From an uncultured Propionibacteriaceae bacterium (GTDB lineage: Bacteria; Actinomycetota; Actinomycetes; Propionibacteriales; Propionibacteriaceae), in contig CAKZHP010000133.1 of NCBI GenBank assembly GCA_936924635.1, positions 1 to 64,000 on the forward strand: a DNA stretch of 64,000 nucleotides, in the 5' to 3' direction. The notes beneath the pieces were generated by a model. It ran no database searches. It saw only the letters and a list, made by a program, of their open reading frames with translations, and was not told where the DNA came from. Positions 22,662 through 31,528 of the stretch are shown here, piece by piece. Position 1 is the stretch's first letter. Each line of letters begins with the position of its first letter. The position numbers were made by a program, and so were the translations under genes.

Positions 22662-23108
22662 TCAGGCGGCATTGACGAGGTCGATCACGCGCGGCACGTA
22701 CGGGGTGCAGTGCAGCCGTTTCATGCCGGCGCCGTGCGGGGTGCGGTCGGCCTTCTTGCCGTTGCAGGTCTGGCAGGCAGCGACGCAGTTCAGCCAGGTG
22801 TTGGCCCCGCCGCGTGATCTCGGGCGCAGGTGATCGACCGTGGTGGCGTACCCGCCGCAGAACGCGCAGGTGCGCCGGTCACGGATGAGGACGCCTGGCT
22901 TGGAGAAGCCCGCCGGCTTGTACAACCAGGTGGTCGCGACGAACCGGACCAGACGGATGGTGACCGGCCGCGGGTAGGGGCCGATGGTGAGGTCCCCGTC
23001 CTGCTCCTCGACGGTGGCGACACCGCGCACGAGCATGCCGACGGCGTGCTGGAAGGAGACCCCGCCGAGCGGTTCGTACGACGCGTTCAGCAGCCTGACC
23101 TTCGTCAT
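22662..23108 (-). CDS. HNH endonuclease domain protein
   Basis: The 148-residue protein begins MTKVRLLNASYEPLGGVSFQHAVGML, a head common to actinobacterial HNH proteins. Its HNH/zinc module is complete: CAFCGGYATTVDHLRPRSRGGANTWLNCVAACQTCNGKKADRT (two CxxC pairs, catalytic DH, Asn). It could act as a housekeeping or defence nuclease; the target is unknown. ATG at 23108 follows GGAGG with about 8 nt spacing; an upstream in-frame ATG at 23150 lacks support. No methyltransferase or phage gene is nearby. Confidence 0.85.
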   Translation of the reverse strand: MTKVRLLNASYEPLGGVSFQHAVGMLVRGVATVEEQDGDLTIGPYPRPVTIRLVRFVATTWLYKPAGFSKPGVLIRDRRTCAFCGGYATTVDHLRPRSRGGANTWLNCVAACQTCNGKKADRTPHGAGMKRLHCTPYVPRVIDLVNAA

Positions 23109-23473
23109 CGCCGGCGCCTCCCTCCTCCTCGCTCCGGAGCCTGCCGCCACGAAGAAGTGTGGCCGCTGCCGCCCCCCGTTGACCAGACCCTTCTCTGCTC
23201 TGTCTTGCAGCTCGTCCCGAAGGAGGGTATGGAGCCCTGCTCGCTCTGGCCACCAGTTTTCGGGCTGGTCCCCGGGACCCGCCCCACGCTGGCCATCGGC
23301 TGGCCGACGCCGGGTTCAGCGCCCGGGACGCGTTCGTCAGGTGTGGCCGGCGTGCCTAGGCTACCGACCCGGGCCAGCCTCACCCCCCGACATGCGTACG
23401 CCGCGCAGGCGCCACCGGGCAGGTCCTTGCAGCCACGGACGTGGTGAGGCACAACGATCCCGGAGGAGTCATC
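23109..23473. other. Intergenic region between the HNH and ABC exporter genes
   Basis: These 365 bp hold no convincing ORF. A symmetric -10 pair overlaps at 23357-23363 (TAGGCT on plus, TAGCCT on minus), which could start transcription in both directions, with leaders of about 105 nt toward the ABC genes and about 240 nt toward the HNH gene. Confidence 0.35.
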
Positions 23474-25347
23474 GTGACGGTCGGCCAGCCGAGCCGCAGC
23501 CCGGCCTCGCAGCAGGTGTGGGAGCTGTACGGCGACGCACTCGACCGGCCCCCGCTGCTTGCGCCGGCTCCGGAGAAGAGGCGGGGGCTCACCTCGCTGT
23601 GGCGGTTCCGCCCCTACCTGCGCCCCTACCTCGGCCGGTTCGTGCTCATGTTCGCGGTGACGGTCGGCGCCACCCTGGTGGCGATCGTGACCCCACTGGT
23701 CACCGTGAGCTGATCGACGGCCCCATCGCCGGCTCCGACCGGGCCGGTGTGCTCGCCCTGGGCGCGTTCGCGCTCGCGCTGGGCGTGCTCGAGGCGGTGC
23801 TCCTGTTCGTCCGCCGGTGGATCGTCTCGATCGGCACCCTGGGCTCGGAGACGGGCGTCCGGCTCGACCTGCACGCCAAGCTGCAGCGGCTGCCGCTCGC
23901 GTTCCACGCCCGCTGGGACTCGGGCCAGCTGCTCAGCCGCATGATGAACGACCTCTCCACGCTTCGCCGGTTCACCGGGTTCGGGATGGTCTTCCTGCTC
24001 ATGAACGCGCTGCAGATCGTGATCGTGGCTGCCCTGCTGCTGCACCTGTACTGGCCCATGGGCCTGGTCGTCGTGGTCTCGGCGGTGCCGATCGTGTGGC
24101 TGTGCCTGCGCAACGAACGCGTCTACACCCGGCTGTCCCGCGACATCCAGGACCAGCAGGGCGACGTGGCCAGCGAGGTCGAGGAGTCCCTCAAGGGTCT
24201 GCGCGTGCTGAAGGCCTTCGGGCGTACGGGGCACGCGGTCGCCAGCTTCGACGACCAGGCGCGCCGGCTGCGAAGGACGAGCCTGGACCGGGTCGCCAAC
24301 ACCAGCCAGTTCTGGACCTTCCTAGAGGTGATCCCGACCATCACCCTCGTGATCGTGCTGGCCATCGGCGCCGTCGCCGCCTCCCAGCACCGCCTCACCC
24401 TGGGCACGTTGGTGGCGTTCATCACCATGATGCTGTCGCTGGTGTGGCCGGTCGCCGCGCTCGGCTTCCTGCTGTCCATGGCTCAGGACGCGATGACCGC
24501 AGCCGACCGCGTGTGCGAGATCTTCGATGCCCCCGAGACCATCACCGACGGCGAGGCCCGGCTGGAGAACCCCCGCGGGGCGCTCCGCCTGGAGTCGGTC
24601 AGCTTCCGCTTCCCCGACTCCGGCACCGACATCCTCCACGACGTCGACCTGGACCTCGCGCCCGGTGAGGTGGTGGCGCTGGTCGGGGGTACGGGATCGG
24701 GCAAGTCCACGCTCACGTCGCTGGTGGCCCGCCTGGCCGACGTCACCGGTGGCCGGATCACCATCGACGGCGTCGACGTGCGCGACCTGGAGCTGGCGAA
24801 CCTGCGCTCGGTCGTCGCGACCGCGTTCGAGAACCCGACCCTGTTCTCGATGTCGGTGCGCGAGAACCTCACCCTGGGCCGCCCCGACGCCACCCACGAG
24901 GAGGTCGCCCAGGCGATCGAGGTAGCCCAGGCGCAGTTCGTTCACGAGCTCCCCTGGGGCCTGGACACCCGGATCGGCGAGCAGGGCATGAGCCTGTCCG
25001 GCGGCCAGCGGCAGCGTGTCGCGCTGGCCCGGGCGATCCTCACGCAGCCGCGGATCCTGGTGCTGGACGACACCCTGTCGGCGCTCGACATCCACACCGA
25101 GGCCCTGGTCGAGGAGGCCCTGCGCTCGGTGCTCGCCGGGGTCACCGGCATCGTCGTGGCGCACCGTGCCTCGACGGTTCTCCTGGCTGACAAGGTCGCC
25201 CTGCTCGAGCGAGGCACCATCACCCACGTCGGCACGCACGCCGACCTGCTGCGGACGGTCCCGGCGTACCGCGACCTGCTCAGCGCCGAGCTGGACCGCG
25301 ACCTGGACGCCGAGCTCGCTGACCTGGAGCGGGAGGGGGCCCGATGA
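23474..25347 (+). pseudogene. ABC exporter subunit 1 (degenerate-site half), with a single-base frameshift
   Basis: This should be a fused membrane/ATPase half-exporter of about 624 residues. GTG at 23474 (GGAGGAG upstream) opens a frame that runs through the first helix (FVLMFAVTVGATLVAIVTPLVT) and stops at 23711-23713. The rest continues in the +1 frame as RELIDGPIAGSDRAGV. Restoring one C in the ACC-GTG junction at 23702-23706 joins the frames exactly. Downstream: Walker A GGTGSGKSTL, signature LSGGQRQRV, Walker B ILVLDDTLSALD with Asp in place of the catalytic Glu, and Q-loop Gln replaced (AFENP). It overlaps subunit 2 by ATGA. Either a sequencing error in a C run or a true mutation. Confidence 0.85.
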
Positions 25348-27191
25348 GCGACCAGACGCCGGCGGCGCCGCCTGCCGACCTCGAGTGGCGGGGCGTCGCC
25401 GCGGAGGAGAAGGAGAAGCTGAGCGACCAGGCGGGTGTCCGTCTGCGCGCCCGCAGCCGAGGGCTGCTCGCCGAGCTGCTGCGGCCCCACCGCGGCGTGA
25501 TCGGGGTGCTGGTGGCGGCGATCGTGGCCAGCAGCCTCGCCCGCCTCGCCGTGCCCTGGCTGGTTCGGCGGGGCATCGACCTCGGCGTCCCGCCGCTCAT
25601 CGCCGGCGGCTCGGCCCGGGTGCTGCTGGAGACCGTGGCCTGGATGATCGCGGCCGTCGTGCTCCAGGCCGTGACCCGCGTGTACTTCCTGCGCGTGTCC
25701 GGCCGTGTCGGGCAGGACGTGCTGCTCGACCTCCGCCAGCGAGTCTTCGGCAAGTTCATGCGCCTCGACGTCGCCTTCCACGACCGGTACACCTCCGGCC
25801 GTGCCATCAGCCGCCTCACCTCCGACACCGACGCCATCGCCGAGATGCTCAACGGCGGCTTCGACGGGCTGGTGACCGCGGTGCTGTCGGTGGTCGGCGT
25901 CTCGATCATGCTGCTCGTGCTGGACTGGCGGCTGGGTCTGATGTGCCTGGGCGCGATGCTGCTGATGATCCTGCTGGTGTGGTGGTTCGGCGTCGCCTCG
26001 CGGCGTACCTGGCGAAGGGTCCGTGAGGCCTCGGCCATCGTGATCGTGTCGTTCGTGGAGACGATGACCGGAATCCGGGCCGTGCAGGCCTACCGCCGAG
26101 AGCCGCGCAACCAGGAGCTGTTCACGGGGCTGTCCGACCGGTACCGCGCCGTGAACGTGACCGCCTTCCGCCTCATGGCGGTGTTCATGCCGGGCACCAA
26201 GCTGATCGGCAACCTCGCCGTCGGGGTGGTCCTCGTCGTGGGCGGCCTGTACGTGCTGGACGGGTCCATGACCGTCGGGGTGCTAGCGGCGTTCCTGCTC
26301 TATCTGCGGCAGTTCTTCGAGCCGATGCAGGACATCGGCCAGTTCTACAACTCGTTCCAGTCGGCGATCTCGGCGCTGGAGAAGCTCAGCGGCGTGCTCG
26401 AGGAGGACGAGGTCGTCGCCGAGCCGGCCACCCCGACGCCGCTGCCGGATCCGCACGGAGCCCTGGACCTCGACGAGGTGTCGTTCGCGTACGTCGACGG
26501 CGTGCCGGTGCTCGACGGCCTGGACCTGCACATCCCGGCCGGGCAGACCGTGGCGCTGGTGGGCACCACCGGGGCGGGCAAGACGACCATCGCGAAGCTG
26601 GTGGCCCGGTTCTACGACCCGACCGCGGGGGCCGTACGTCTCGACGGCGTCGACCTGCGCGATCTCGCGGACGGCGACCTGCGGCGGGCGGTGACACTCG
26701 TGACGCAGGAGAACGTGATCTTCTCCGGCACGGTCGCCGACAACATCGCCCTCGGCAAGCCCGGCGCCACGCGCGAGGAGGTGGTCGAGGCCGCCCGCGC
26801 GGTGGGCGCCGACGCCTTCATCTCGCAGCTGCCGGAGGCGTACGACACCGACGTGGCCAAGGGCGGCGGCCGGCTGTCGGCGGGCCAGCGTCAGCTGGTG
26901 GTGTTCGCGCGGGCCGTGCTCGCCGACCCGGCGGTGCTGATCCTCGACGAGGCCACCTCGTCGATGGACATCCCGTCGGAACGGCTGGTGCAGCAGGCGC
27001 TGCGGACGCTGCTGGCCGACCGGACGGCCATCATCATCGCCCACCGCCTCTCGACCGTGGAGATCGCCGACCGGGTGCTGGTGCTGGAGCACGGCCAGGT
27101 GCTGGAGGACGGCTCCCCGGCCGACCTGGTGGCCACCACCGGCGGCCGGTACGCGAAGCTCCACGCGTCCTGGGTCGAGTCGCTGGCCTGA
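25344..27191 (+). CDS. ABC exporter subunit 2 (canonical ATPase half)
   Basis: The 615-residue half-transporter has an N-terminal cytoplasmic segment, six predicted helices (about residues 55-330) and an ATPase domain: Walker A VGTTGAGKTTIAKL, Q-loop LVTQENVIFSGT, signature LSAGQRQLV, Walker B AVLILDEATSSMD with catalytic Glu, and H-loop IIAHRLSTVE. Paired with the Asp-containing Walker B and LSGGQ of subunit 1, it makes one competent and one degenerate ATP site, as in heterodimeric exporters such as TM287/288 and BmrCD. The substrate is unknown, perhaps lipid or drug. It starts at the ATGA overlap and is followed by a hairpin. Confidence 0.92.
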   Translation: MSDQTPAAPPADLEWRGVAAEEKEKLSDQAGVRLRARSRGLLAELLRPHRGVIGVLVAAIVASSLARLAVPWLVRRGIDLGVPPLIAGGSARVLLETVAWMIAAVVLQAVTRVYFLRVSGRVGQDVLLDLRQRVFGKFMRLDVAFHDRYTSGRAISRLTSDTDAIAEMLNGGFDGLVTAVLSVVGVSIMLLVLDWRLGLMCLGAMLLMILLVWWFGVASRRTWRRVREASAIVIVSFVETMTGIRAVQAYRREPRNQELFTGLSDRYRAVNVTAFRLMAVFMPGTKLIGNLAVGVVLVVGGLYVLDGSMTVGVLAAFLLYLRQFFEPMQDIGQFYNSFQSAISALEKLSGVLEEDEVVAEPATPTPLPDPHGALDLDEVSFAYVDGVPVLDGLDLHIPAGQTVALVGTTGAGKTTIAKLVARFYDPTAGAVRLDGVDLRDLADGDLRRAVTLVTQENVIFSGTVADNIALGKPGATREEVVEAARAVGADAFISQLPEAYDTDVAKGGGRLSAGQRQLVVFARAVLADPAVLILDEATSSMDIPSERLVQQALRTLLADRTAIIIAHRLSTVEIADRVLVLEHGQVLEDGSPADLVATTGGRYAKLHASWVESLA

Positions 27192-27203
27192 GACCGGGCG
27201 ACG

Positions 27204-27226
27204 CCCGCTGCCGGGCGGCAGGCGGG
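27204..27226 (+). terminator. Hairpin after the ABC exporter operon
   Basis: CCCGCTGCC pairs with GGCAGGCGGG across a 4-nt loop, with one bulged base, 13 nt after the stop codon. Confidence 0.5.
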
Positions 27227-27272
27227 CCTCGGCCGGGAGACCGGTGCGGGGCGGCGTGCCTGGTGCCTGCGG

Positions 27273-27779
27273 TCACACCCTCCCAGCCCGTGCCAGGCCC
27301 TCCTCGCGGCCGTGCCAGGGGGCGTCCGGGGCGAGCGCCGAGAGCACGCGCGCCCGGTGCTGCGGCGTCATCTCCGGCATGGACTCGATCGGGAACCAGC
27401 CGGCCTCGCTGGACTCGTCGTCGGCGGCGTACGGCTCGCCGCCGGTCCAGCGGCAGCGGTACACCAGCTCCAGGTACTGCGCCTGGTCGCCGTTGACGTG
27501 GAGCACGGGCTCCCCCGCGTACACCCAGGTCAGCCGCTCGACGACGCAGGAGACGCCGGTCTCCTCCTGCACCTCGCGTACGGCGGTCGCGGCTGGCTCC
27601 TCGCCGGGGTCGATGATCCCGGCGGTCGGCGTCCAGCGACCGTTGTCGCTGCGACGCACCAGCAGCACCTCGGTGCCCGCGTCAGCGTCGCGCAGGACGA
27701 CGGCCGTGGCGGCGCTCAGCCACAGCGGCGCGTGACCGACGTGGCGGCGCAGGTCGAGCACGAACTCCGGCGTTGGCAT
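27273..27779 (-). CDS. Nudix hydrolase
   Basis: Nudix enzymes hydrolyse nucleoside diphosphates linked to another moiety. The 168-residue product carries a full Nudix box, GIIDPGEEPAATAVREVQEETGV (about residues 55-77), with typical flanking strands VLLVRRSDNGRWTPTA and QYLELVYRCRWTGGEP. The substrate cannot be assigned; the shape resembles the many NUDIX proteins that clean up oxidised or signalling nucleotides. ATG at 27779 follows TACGGT by 7 nt and GGGAGC, so either leaderless or Shine-Dalgarno starts are possible. It converges on the ABC operon. Confidence 0.87.
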   Translation of the reverse strand: MPTPEFVLDLRRHVGHAPLWLSAATAVVLRDADAGTEVLLVRRSDNGRWTPTAGIIDPGEEPAATAVREVQEETGVSCVVERLTWVYAGEPVLHVNGDQAQYLELVYRCRWTGGEPYAADDESSEAGWFPIESMPEMTPQHRARVLSALAPDAPWHGREEGLARAGRV

Positions 27780-27825
27780 GCTCCCGACCGTAGCGGTCAG
27801 TGGCAGCGGCACAACCGCAACCGAC

Positions 27826-27855
27826 GCGACACCGGGCGGGGCGTTCTGCTAACCT
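27826..27855 (+). promoter_or_regulatory. Promoter of tRNA-Asn
   Basis: GCGACA (27826-27831), 18-nt spacer, TAACCT (27850-27855); transcription would begin about 15 nt before the tRNA. Confidence 0.5.
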
Positions 27856-27876
27856 TCTCAGGCGTTCGTCGCACGG

Positions 27877-27952
27877 TCCCCTGTAGCTCAATTGGCAGAG
27901 CATCTGACTGTTAATCAGAGGGTTCCTGGTTCGAGTCCAGGCGGGGGAGCCA
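27877..27952 (+). tRNA. tRNA-Asn (GTT)
   Basis: Cloverleaf with acceptor TCCCCTG/CGGGGGA, D arm TAGCTCAATTGGCAGAGCA, anticodon loop CTGTTAA (GTT), T arm CCTGGTTCGAGTCCAGG, discriminator G and encoded CCA. It is a single copy, well preserved, with no neighbouring attachment-site duplication visible. Confidence 0.97.
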
Positions 27953-28102
27953 GTCTTCCCAGGCCGTGCTTCAGGCTGCGCCGTCCCAGACCCGGTGTCC
28001 AGACCACGGCGTCTTCCACACCGAGCGACCGCACCTCCCTGTGGTTTGATGCGCTACTCGAGCTGGCCTTCGGCCCCATTGTCCGCCACTTGAGCAGAGC
28101 CG

Positions 28103-28618
28103 TCAGCGACCCAGCTCGCCCTTCAGCTCGGCGATCCGCTGCTCCACCGCCGCCTGCACCGCAGGGCGACCGAGCTGGGCCTGACCGGCTCCGGTCACGC
28201 GCCACAGCAGCGGCCCGTTCGGGTCGGTGAGGTCGCGCCTGGCTGAGATCACCACCGGCACCCCCGCCGCGTCGTGCCGGTCGTCGAGCACCAGCGAGGC
28301 CTCGATCCGGTCCTTCACCAGCGCGGGCACCCGGCCAGGAGACGTCAGCGTGACCATCCGCGACCGCCCGCTCGACCAGACCAGACGGCCAGTGCTCTCG
28401 TCCCAGGTGGCGCTGGTCACCTCGTGCCAGGGGAACACCTCCCACTCCCCGCCCTGGCGGATCACGAGCTGCCCGTCGGTGCCCACCACCAAGACGTCCT
28501 CCCCGGTGGCCCAGGCCAGGACCCGGGCGCGGGGAACCCGTGCCGTCAGCTCGGCGTAGTCGTCCTTGGGCAGCCCGGCGCGATCGGTGAACACCCACCC
28601 ATCGAACCACGGGGGCAC
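28103..28618 (-). CDS. Conserved hypothetical protein downstream of the sigma factor
   Basis: I do not recognise the family. The 171-residue product begins VPPWFDGWVFTDRAGLPKDDY and has alternating hydrophobic strands, RVLAWATGEDVLVVGTDGQLVIRQGGEWEVFPWHEVTSATWD, that look like a small PH-like or beta-sandwich fold. A basic C-terminal helix follows (RPAVQAAVEQRIAELKGELG). It has no signal peptide and no cysteine cluster. GTG at 28618 lies 23 bp after the sigma-factor stop, so the two genes are probably co-transcribed. It could be a partner or regulator of that sigma factor (inference from position only). Confidence 0.6.
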   Translation of the reverse strand: MPPWFDGWVFTDRAGLPKDDYAELTARVPRARVLAWATGEDVLVVGTDGQLVIRQGGEWEVFPWHEVTSATWDESTGRLVWSSGRSRMVTLTSPGRVPALVKDRIEASLVLDDRHDAAGVPVVISARRDLTDPNGPLLWRVTGAGQAQLGRPAVQAAVEQRIAELKGELGR

Positions 28619-28641
28619 CCGCCGGCCACCCGCGCCCGCCG

Positions 28642-29475
28642 TCAGGCGGCCTGGTCGGAGTCGCCCAGCACGCCGCGCAGCACCCGGAGAGCACGGTGCT
28701 CCACCCGGCGAACCGAGGACGCGCTCAGCCCGAGCCGGGCACCCACCTCGGCGTACGAGCCGGGCTCGCACCCCACCCCGAACCGCCCGCAGACCACCAG
28801 TCGTTCCACCGACGACAGGTGTCGCAGCAGGTCCTCCAGCACCGGGAGCGACTCCTCGACGGCGGTGAACGCCTCGGCCGCGCTCTCGTCGACGAGGGTG
28901 AGCTGCTCGACGTCGCCCACGACCCGTGCCTCCCGGAGCCACTCGACGGTCCGGGTGTCCGTACGCGCCTGTCTCCCGATCTCCGCCACGCCGATCTCTC
29001 GGCCGTGGCGATGGGTGAGCTCCGCCTCGGTGGTGCGGAGCTCGTTCAGCAGGGCCGCCTGGCGCCGGGTGAGCACCCGCCGGCCGCATCCGGTGACGGC
29101 CGCGTCCCGCACCACCTGCCGTACCCAGGCCGCGGCGAACGGGCCGAAGCGGCCGCGGCGGTAGTCGTACCGCTCCAGCGCCTGCGCCAGCCCGACGTGG
29201 CCCTCCTGGACCAGCTCGTCCAACGTGGCCGCGCTCCCCCGCACCTCCTCCACGGCGATCGTGACCACGAGGCCGTGGTTGGCGAGCAGGAAGCGTTCCC
29301 GGGCCGCCTGCCCGGCCCGGGCGAGGGCAGCCAGCTCGTCAGGGGTGGCCTGGATGCCGTACGTCAAGGCCTCGGCGGCGAGGACGCCGGCCTCCACGGT
29401 GCGGGCGAGGTCGACCTCCTCCGCCGGGGAGAGGCGGTCTGGGGAGGTGGGCAGATGTCGTGCGGTAGTCGTCAT
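28642..29475 (-). CDS. Sigma-70 family RNA polymerase sigma factor
   Basis: The 277-residue protein has region 1.2-like RLSPAEEVDLARTVEAGVLAAEAL and region 2: ARERFLLANHGLVVTIAVEEVRG, then LDELVQEGHVGLAQALERYDYRRGRFGPFAAAWVRQVV. A region-3-like helix set follows, and region 4 is GSYAEVGARLGLSASSVRRVEHRALRVLRGVL with a clear helix-turn-helix. It is a group 2/3-type factor, smaller than the principal sigma. ATG at 29475 follows GAGAGT by 6 nt with no Shine-Dalgarno sequence. It lies next to dnaG, echoing the ancient dnaG-rpoD neighbourhood. Confidence 0.88.
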   Translation of the reverse strand: MTTTARHLPTSPDRLSPAEEVDLARTVEAGVLAAEALTYGIQATPDELAALARAGQAARERFLLANHGLVVTIAVEEVRGSAATLDELVQEGHVGLAQALERYDYRRGRFGPFAAAWVRQVVRDAAVTGCGRRVLTRRQAALLNELRTTEAELTHRHGREIGVAEIGRQARTDTRTVEWLREARVVGDVEQLTLVDESAAEAFTAVEESLPVLEDLLRHLSSVERLVVCGRFGVGCEPGSYAEVGARLGLSASSVRRVEHRALRVLRGVLGDSDQAA

Positions 29476-29583
29476 GCGACGACTCTCGTGCCCGCCGGAA
29501 GGCCGGCCCGAGCTGTCCACAGAAGTCGCCGGACAACACCTGGACAACATGGGTTTCGGTGGACGGCTCACACCCCGGGTCGT

Positions 29584-31452
29584 TCAGTCGCGCGTGGTGA
29601 GGAGCAGCAGCTCCTTGCGGTGCGCCTCCAGGGCGATCATGCGGGTGAACATCTGGTTGTACGCGGCCTCGTGCTCGACGGGGTTGGTCCGCTGCAGCTT
29701 GGACTTCAGCTCCGTGATCGTGCGCATCACCGCGAGCAGGCGTAGCTTCGCCAGGTACTCCACCGCGTACGGGGCGTCCACCGCGCCCGGCAGCGGCTCG
29801 ACCGTGAGCTGCACGGCCAGCTGACGCAGCCCCCCGTCACCCAGGGCCCCGATCACCGACCGCGCCCAGTCCTTGCCGGGCACGCTGGCCGGGTCGAGCG
29901 CGCTCAGTGCCTCGAACACCGCCCTGTACGCCGGGTGCGAGTAGTCGCCGGCGGTGGCGCCCGCCCACGGCTCGGCCGCGTTGGCCACCGCATCGGGGCG
30001 CTGGAGCAGGATCTTCAGGGTGTCCCGCTCGACCACGAGGCTGCGGTCGTCGGGGCTCGGCAGGTCGTACGCCACCAGGGCCGGCTCCTCGTCCGGGACC
30101 GGCGCGGGGGTGCGCTGCGTACGGTCGGGGGCCGCCCGCCGCTGGCCGGCGCGCGTGATCTCGCGGCGCACCTCGTCCACGTCGGTGCCCAGCATGGTGG
30201 CGAGCTCCCTGGCGTACCCGCCGACCAGCGAGGCGTCACGGATCGCGCCGACCAGCGGCGCCGCCGCTCGCAGCGCCTCGAGGCGTCCGTCCACACGGTC
30301 GAGGTCGTACTGCTCGATGACGTTGCCCATCACGAACCGGTACAGCGGCTGGCGGCGGGCGACCAGCTCGCGGACGGCGGCGTCCCCGTGCTGCAGCCGC
30401 AGGTCGCACGGGTCGAGGCCGGTGGGCTCGACGGCGACGTACGTCTGGGCGGCGAAGTGGTGGTCGCCGGAGAACACCTTCATGGCCGCCTTCTGACCGG
30501 CCGCGTCGCCGTCGAAGGTGAAGACCACCTCGCCGTGGAAGGCGTCGCCGCCGAGCAGCCGCTGGATCAGCCGGGCGTGCTCGTCGCCGAACGCCGTGCC
30601 GCAGGAGGCGACCGCGGTGTCGACGCCGGCGACGTGGGCGGCCATCACGTCGGTGTAGCCCTCGACCACCACCGCCTGCTGCTTCTTGCCGATGTTCGCC
30701 CGTGCCAGGTCGAGCCCGTACAGCACCGTGGACTTCTTGTACACGGGGGTCTCGGGGGTGTTGAGGTACTTCGCCGGCATCCGGTCGTCGTCGTACAGCT
30801 TGCGGGCACCGAACCCGAGCACCGTGCCGCCGGCGTCCTTGATGGGCCACAGCGCGCGGCCCTGGAAGAAGTCCCAGCCGCCCTGCCGCACGAGCCCGGC
30901 ACCGACCAGCTCCTCCTCCCGGAAGCCCTTCGCCTTGAGGTGCTGCCCCAGCGCCCGGCCTGACGTCGGTGCGTACCCGAGGCTGAACTTCTCCGCGGTC
31001 TCGCGCCCGAAGCCGCGAGAGTCCACGAACTGCCGGGCGATCACCGCTTCGGGGGTCATCAGCTGCTCGGCGAAGAAGTCGGCGGCCAGGCTGTTGGCCT
31101 CCAGGATCCGCAGCCGGGTGCCGGTGGCCTCCCGATGGCCGGTGCCCTCGGTGTAGCGCAGCTGAACCCCGTACTTGTCGGCCAGGTGCTCGACGGCCTC
31201 GGCGAAGGAGAGGTTGTTGATCTTCCGCACGAACGTGATCACGTCGCCGGACTCGCCGCACCCGAAGCAGTAGTAGAACCCGCGTGACGGCGTCACCTGG
31301 AAGCTCGGGGTCTTCTCGTCGTGGAACGGGCACAGCCCCTTCAGCGAGCCGCCGCCGGCGTTCTTGAGGGAGACGTACGAGGTGATGACGTCATCGATCC
31401 GGGCGCGCTGGCGCACCTCGGCGATGTCCTCCTCGTTGATCAGCCCGGCCAC
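29584..31452 (-). CDS. dnaG: DNA primase
   Basis: DnaG makes RNA primers at the replication fork. The 622-residue product has the N-terminal zinc finger (LCPFHDEKTPSFQVTPSRGFYYCFGCGESGDVITF, about residues 40-75), the catalytic core FSLGYAPTSGRAL and NRVIFPI-like WPIKDAGGTVLGFGARKL, and the TOPRIM motif VVVEGYTDVMAAH (about 262). A C-terminal DnaB-interacting region follows. GTG at 31452 is 6 nt after TAGACT (31459-31464), so this essential gene is probably translated from a leaderless mRNA. Confidence 0.97.
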   Translation of the reverse strand: MAGLINEEDIAEVRQRARIDDVITSYVSLKNAGGGSLKGLCPFHDEKTPSFQVTPSRGFYYCFGCGESGDVITFVRKINNLSFAEAVEHLADKYGVQLRYTEGTGHREATGTRLRILEANSLAADFFAEQLMTPEAVIARQFVDSRGFGRETAEKFSLGYAPTSGRALGQHLKAKGFREEELVGAGLVRQGGWDFFQGRALWPIKDAGGTVLGFGARKLYDDDRMPAKYLNTPETPVYKKSTVLYGLDLARANIGKKQQAVVVEGYTDVMAAHVAGVDTAVASCGTAFGDEHARLIQRLLGGDAFHGEVVFTFDGDAAGQKAAMKVFSGDHHFAAQTYVAVEPTGLDPCDLRLQHGDAAVRELVARRQPLYRFVMGNVIEQYDLDRVDGRLEALRAAAPLVGAIRDASLVGGYARELATMLGTDVDEVRREITRAGQRRAAPDRTQRTPAPVPDEEPALVAYDLPSPDDRSLVVERDTLKILLQRPDAVANAAEPWAGATAGDYSHPAYRAVFEALSALDPASVPGKDWARSVIGALGDGGLRQLAVQLTVEPLPGAVDAPYAVEYLAKLRLLAVMRTITELKSKLQRTNPVEHEAAYNQMFTRMIALEAHRKELLLLTTRD

Positions 31453-31458
31453 GGCGTG

Positions 31459-31464
31459 AGTCTA
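31459..31464 (-). promoter_or_regulatory. -10 element giving leaderless dnaG mRNA
   Basis: TAGACT on the minus strand, 6 nt (CACGCC), then the GTG at 31452. Confidence 0.55.
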
Positions 31465-31528
31465 GGCCCCGGGACAGACAGCGTGGCGGTCGGCGTACGC
31501 CACCGCGCGACCGGGCAGAGTGGCGCCC

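Noticed and set aside
22984..25347. A single 787-codon ORF for the first ABC subunit
   Set aside because: The first 240 codons are an out-of-frame reading of the HNH gene region; the true N-terminus is in another frame from 23474, separated by a frameshift.
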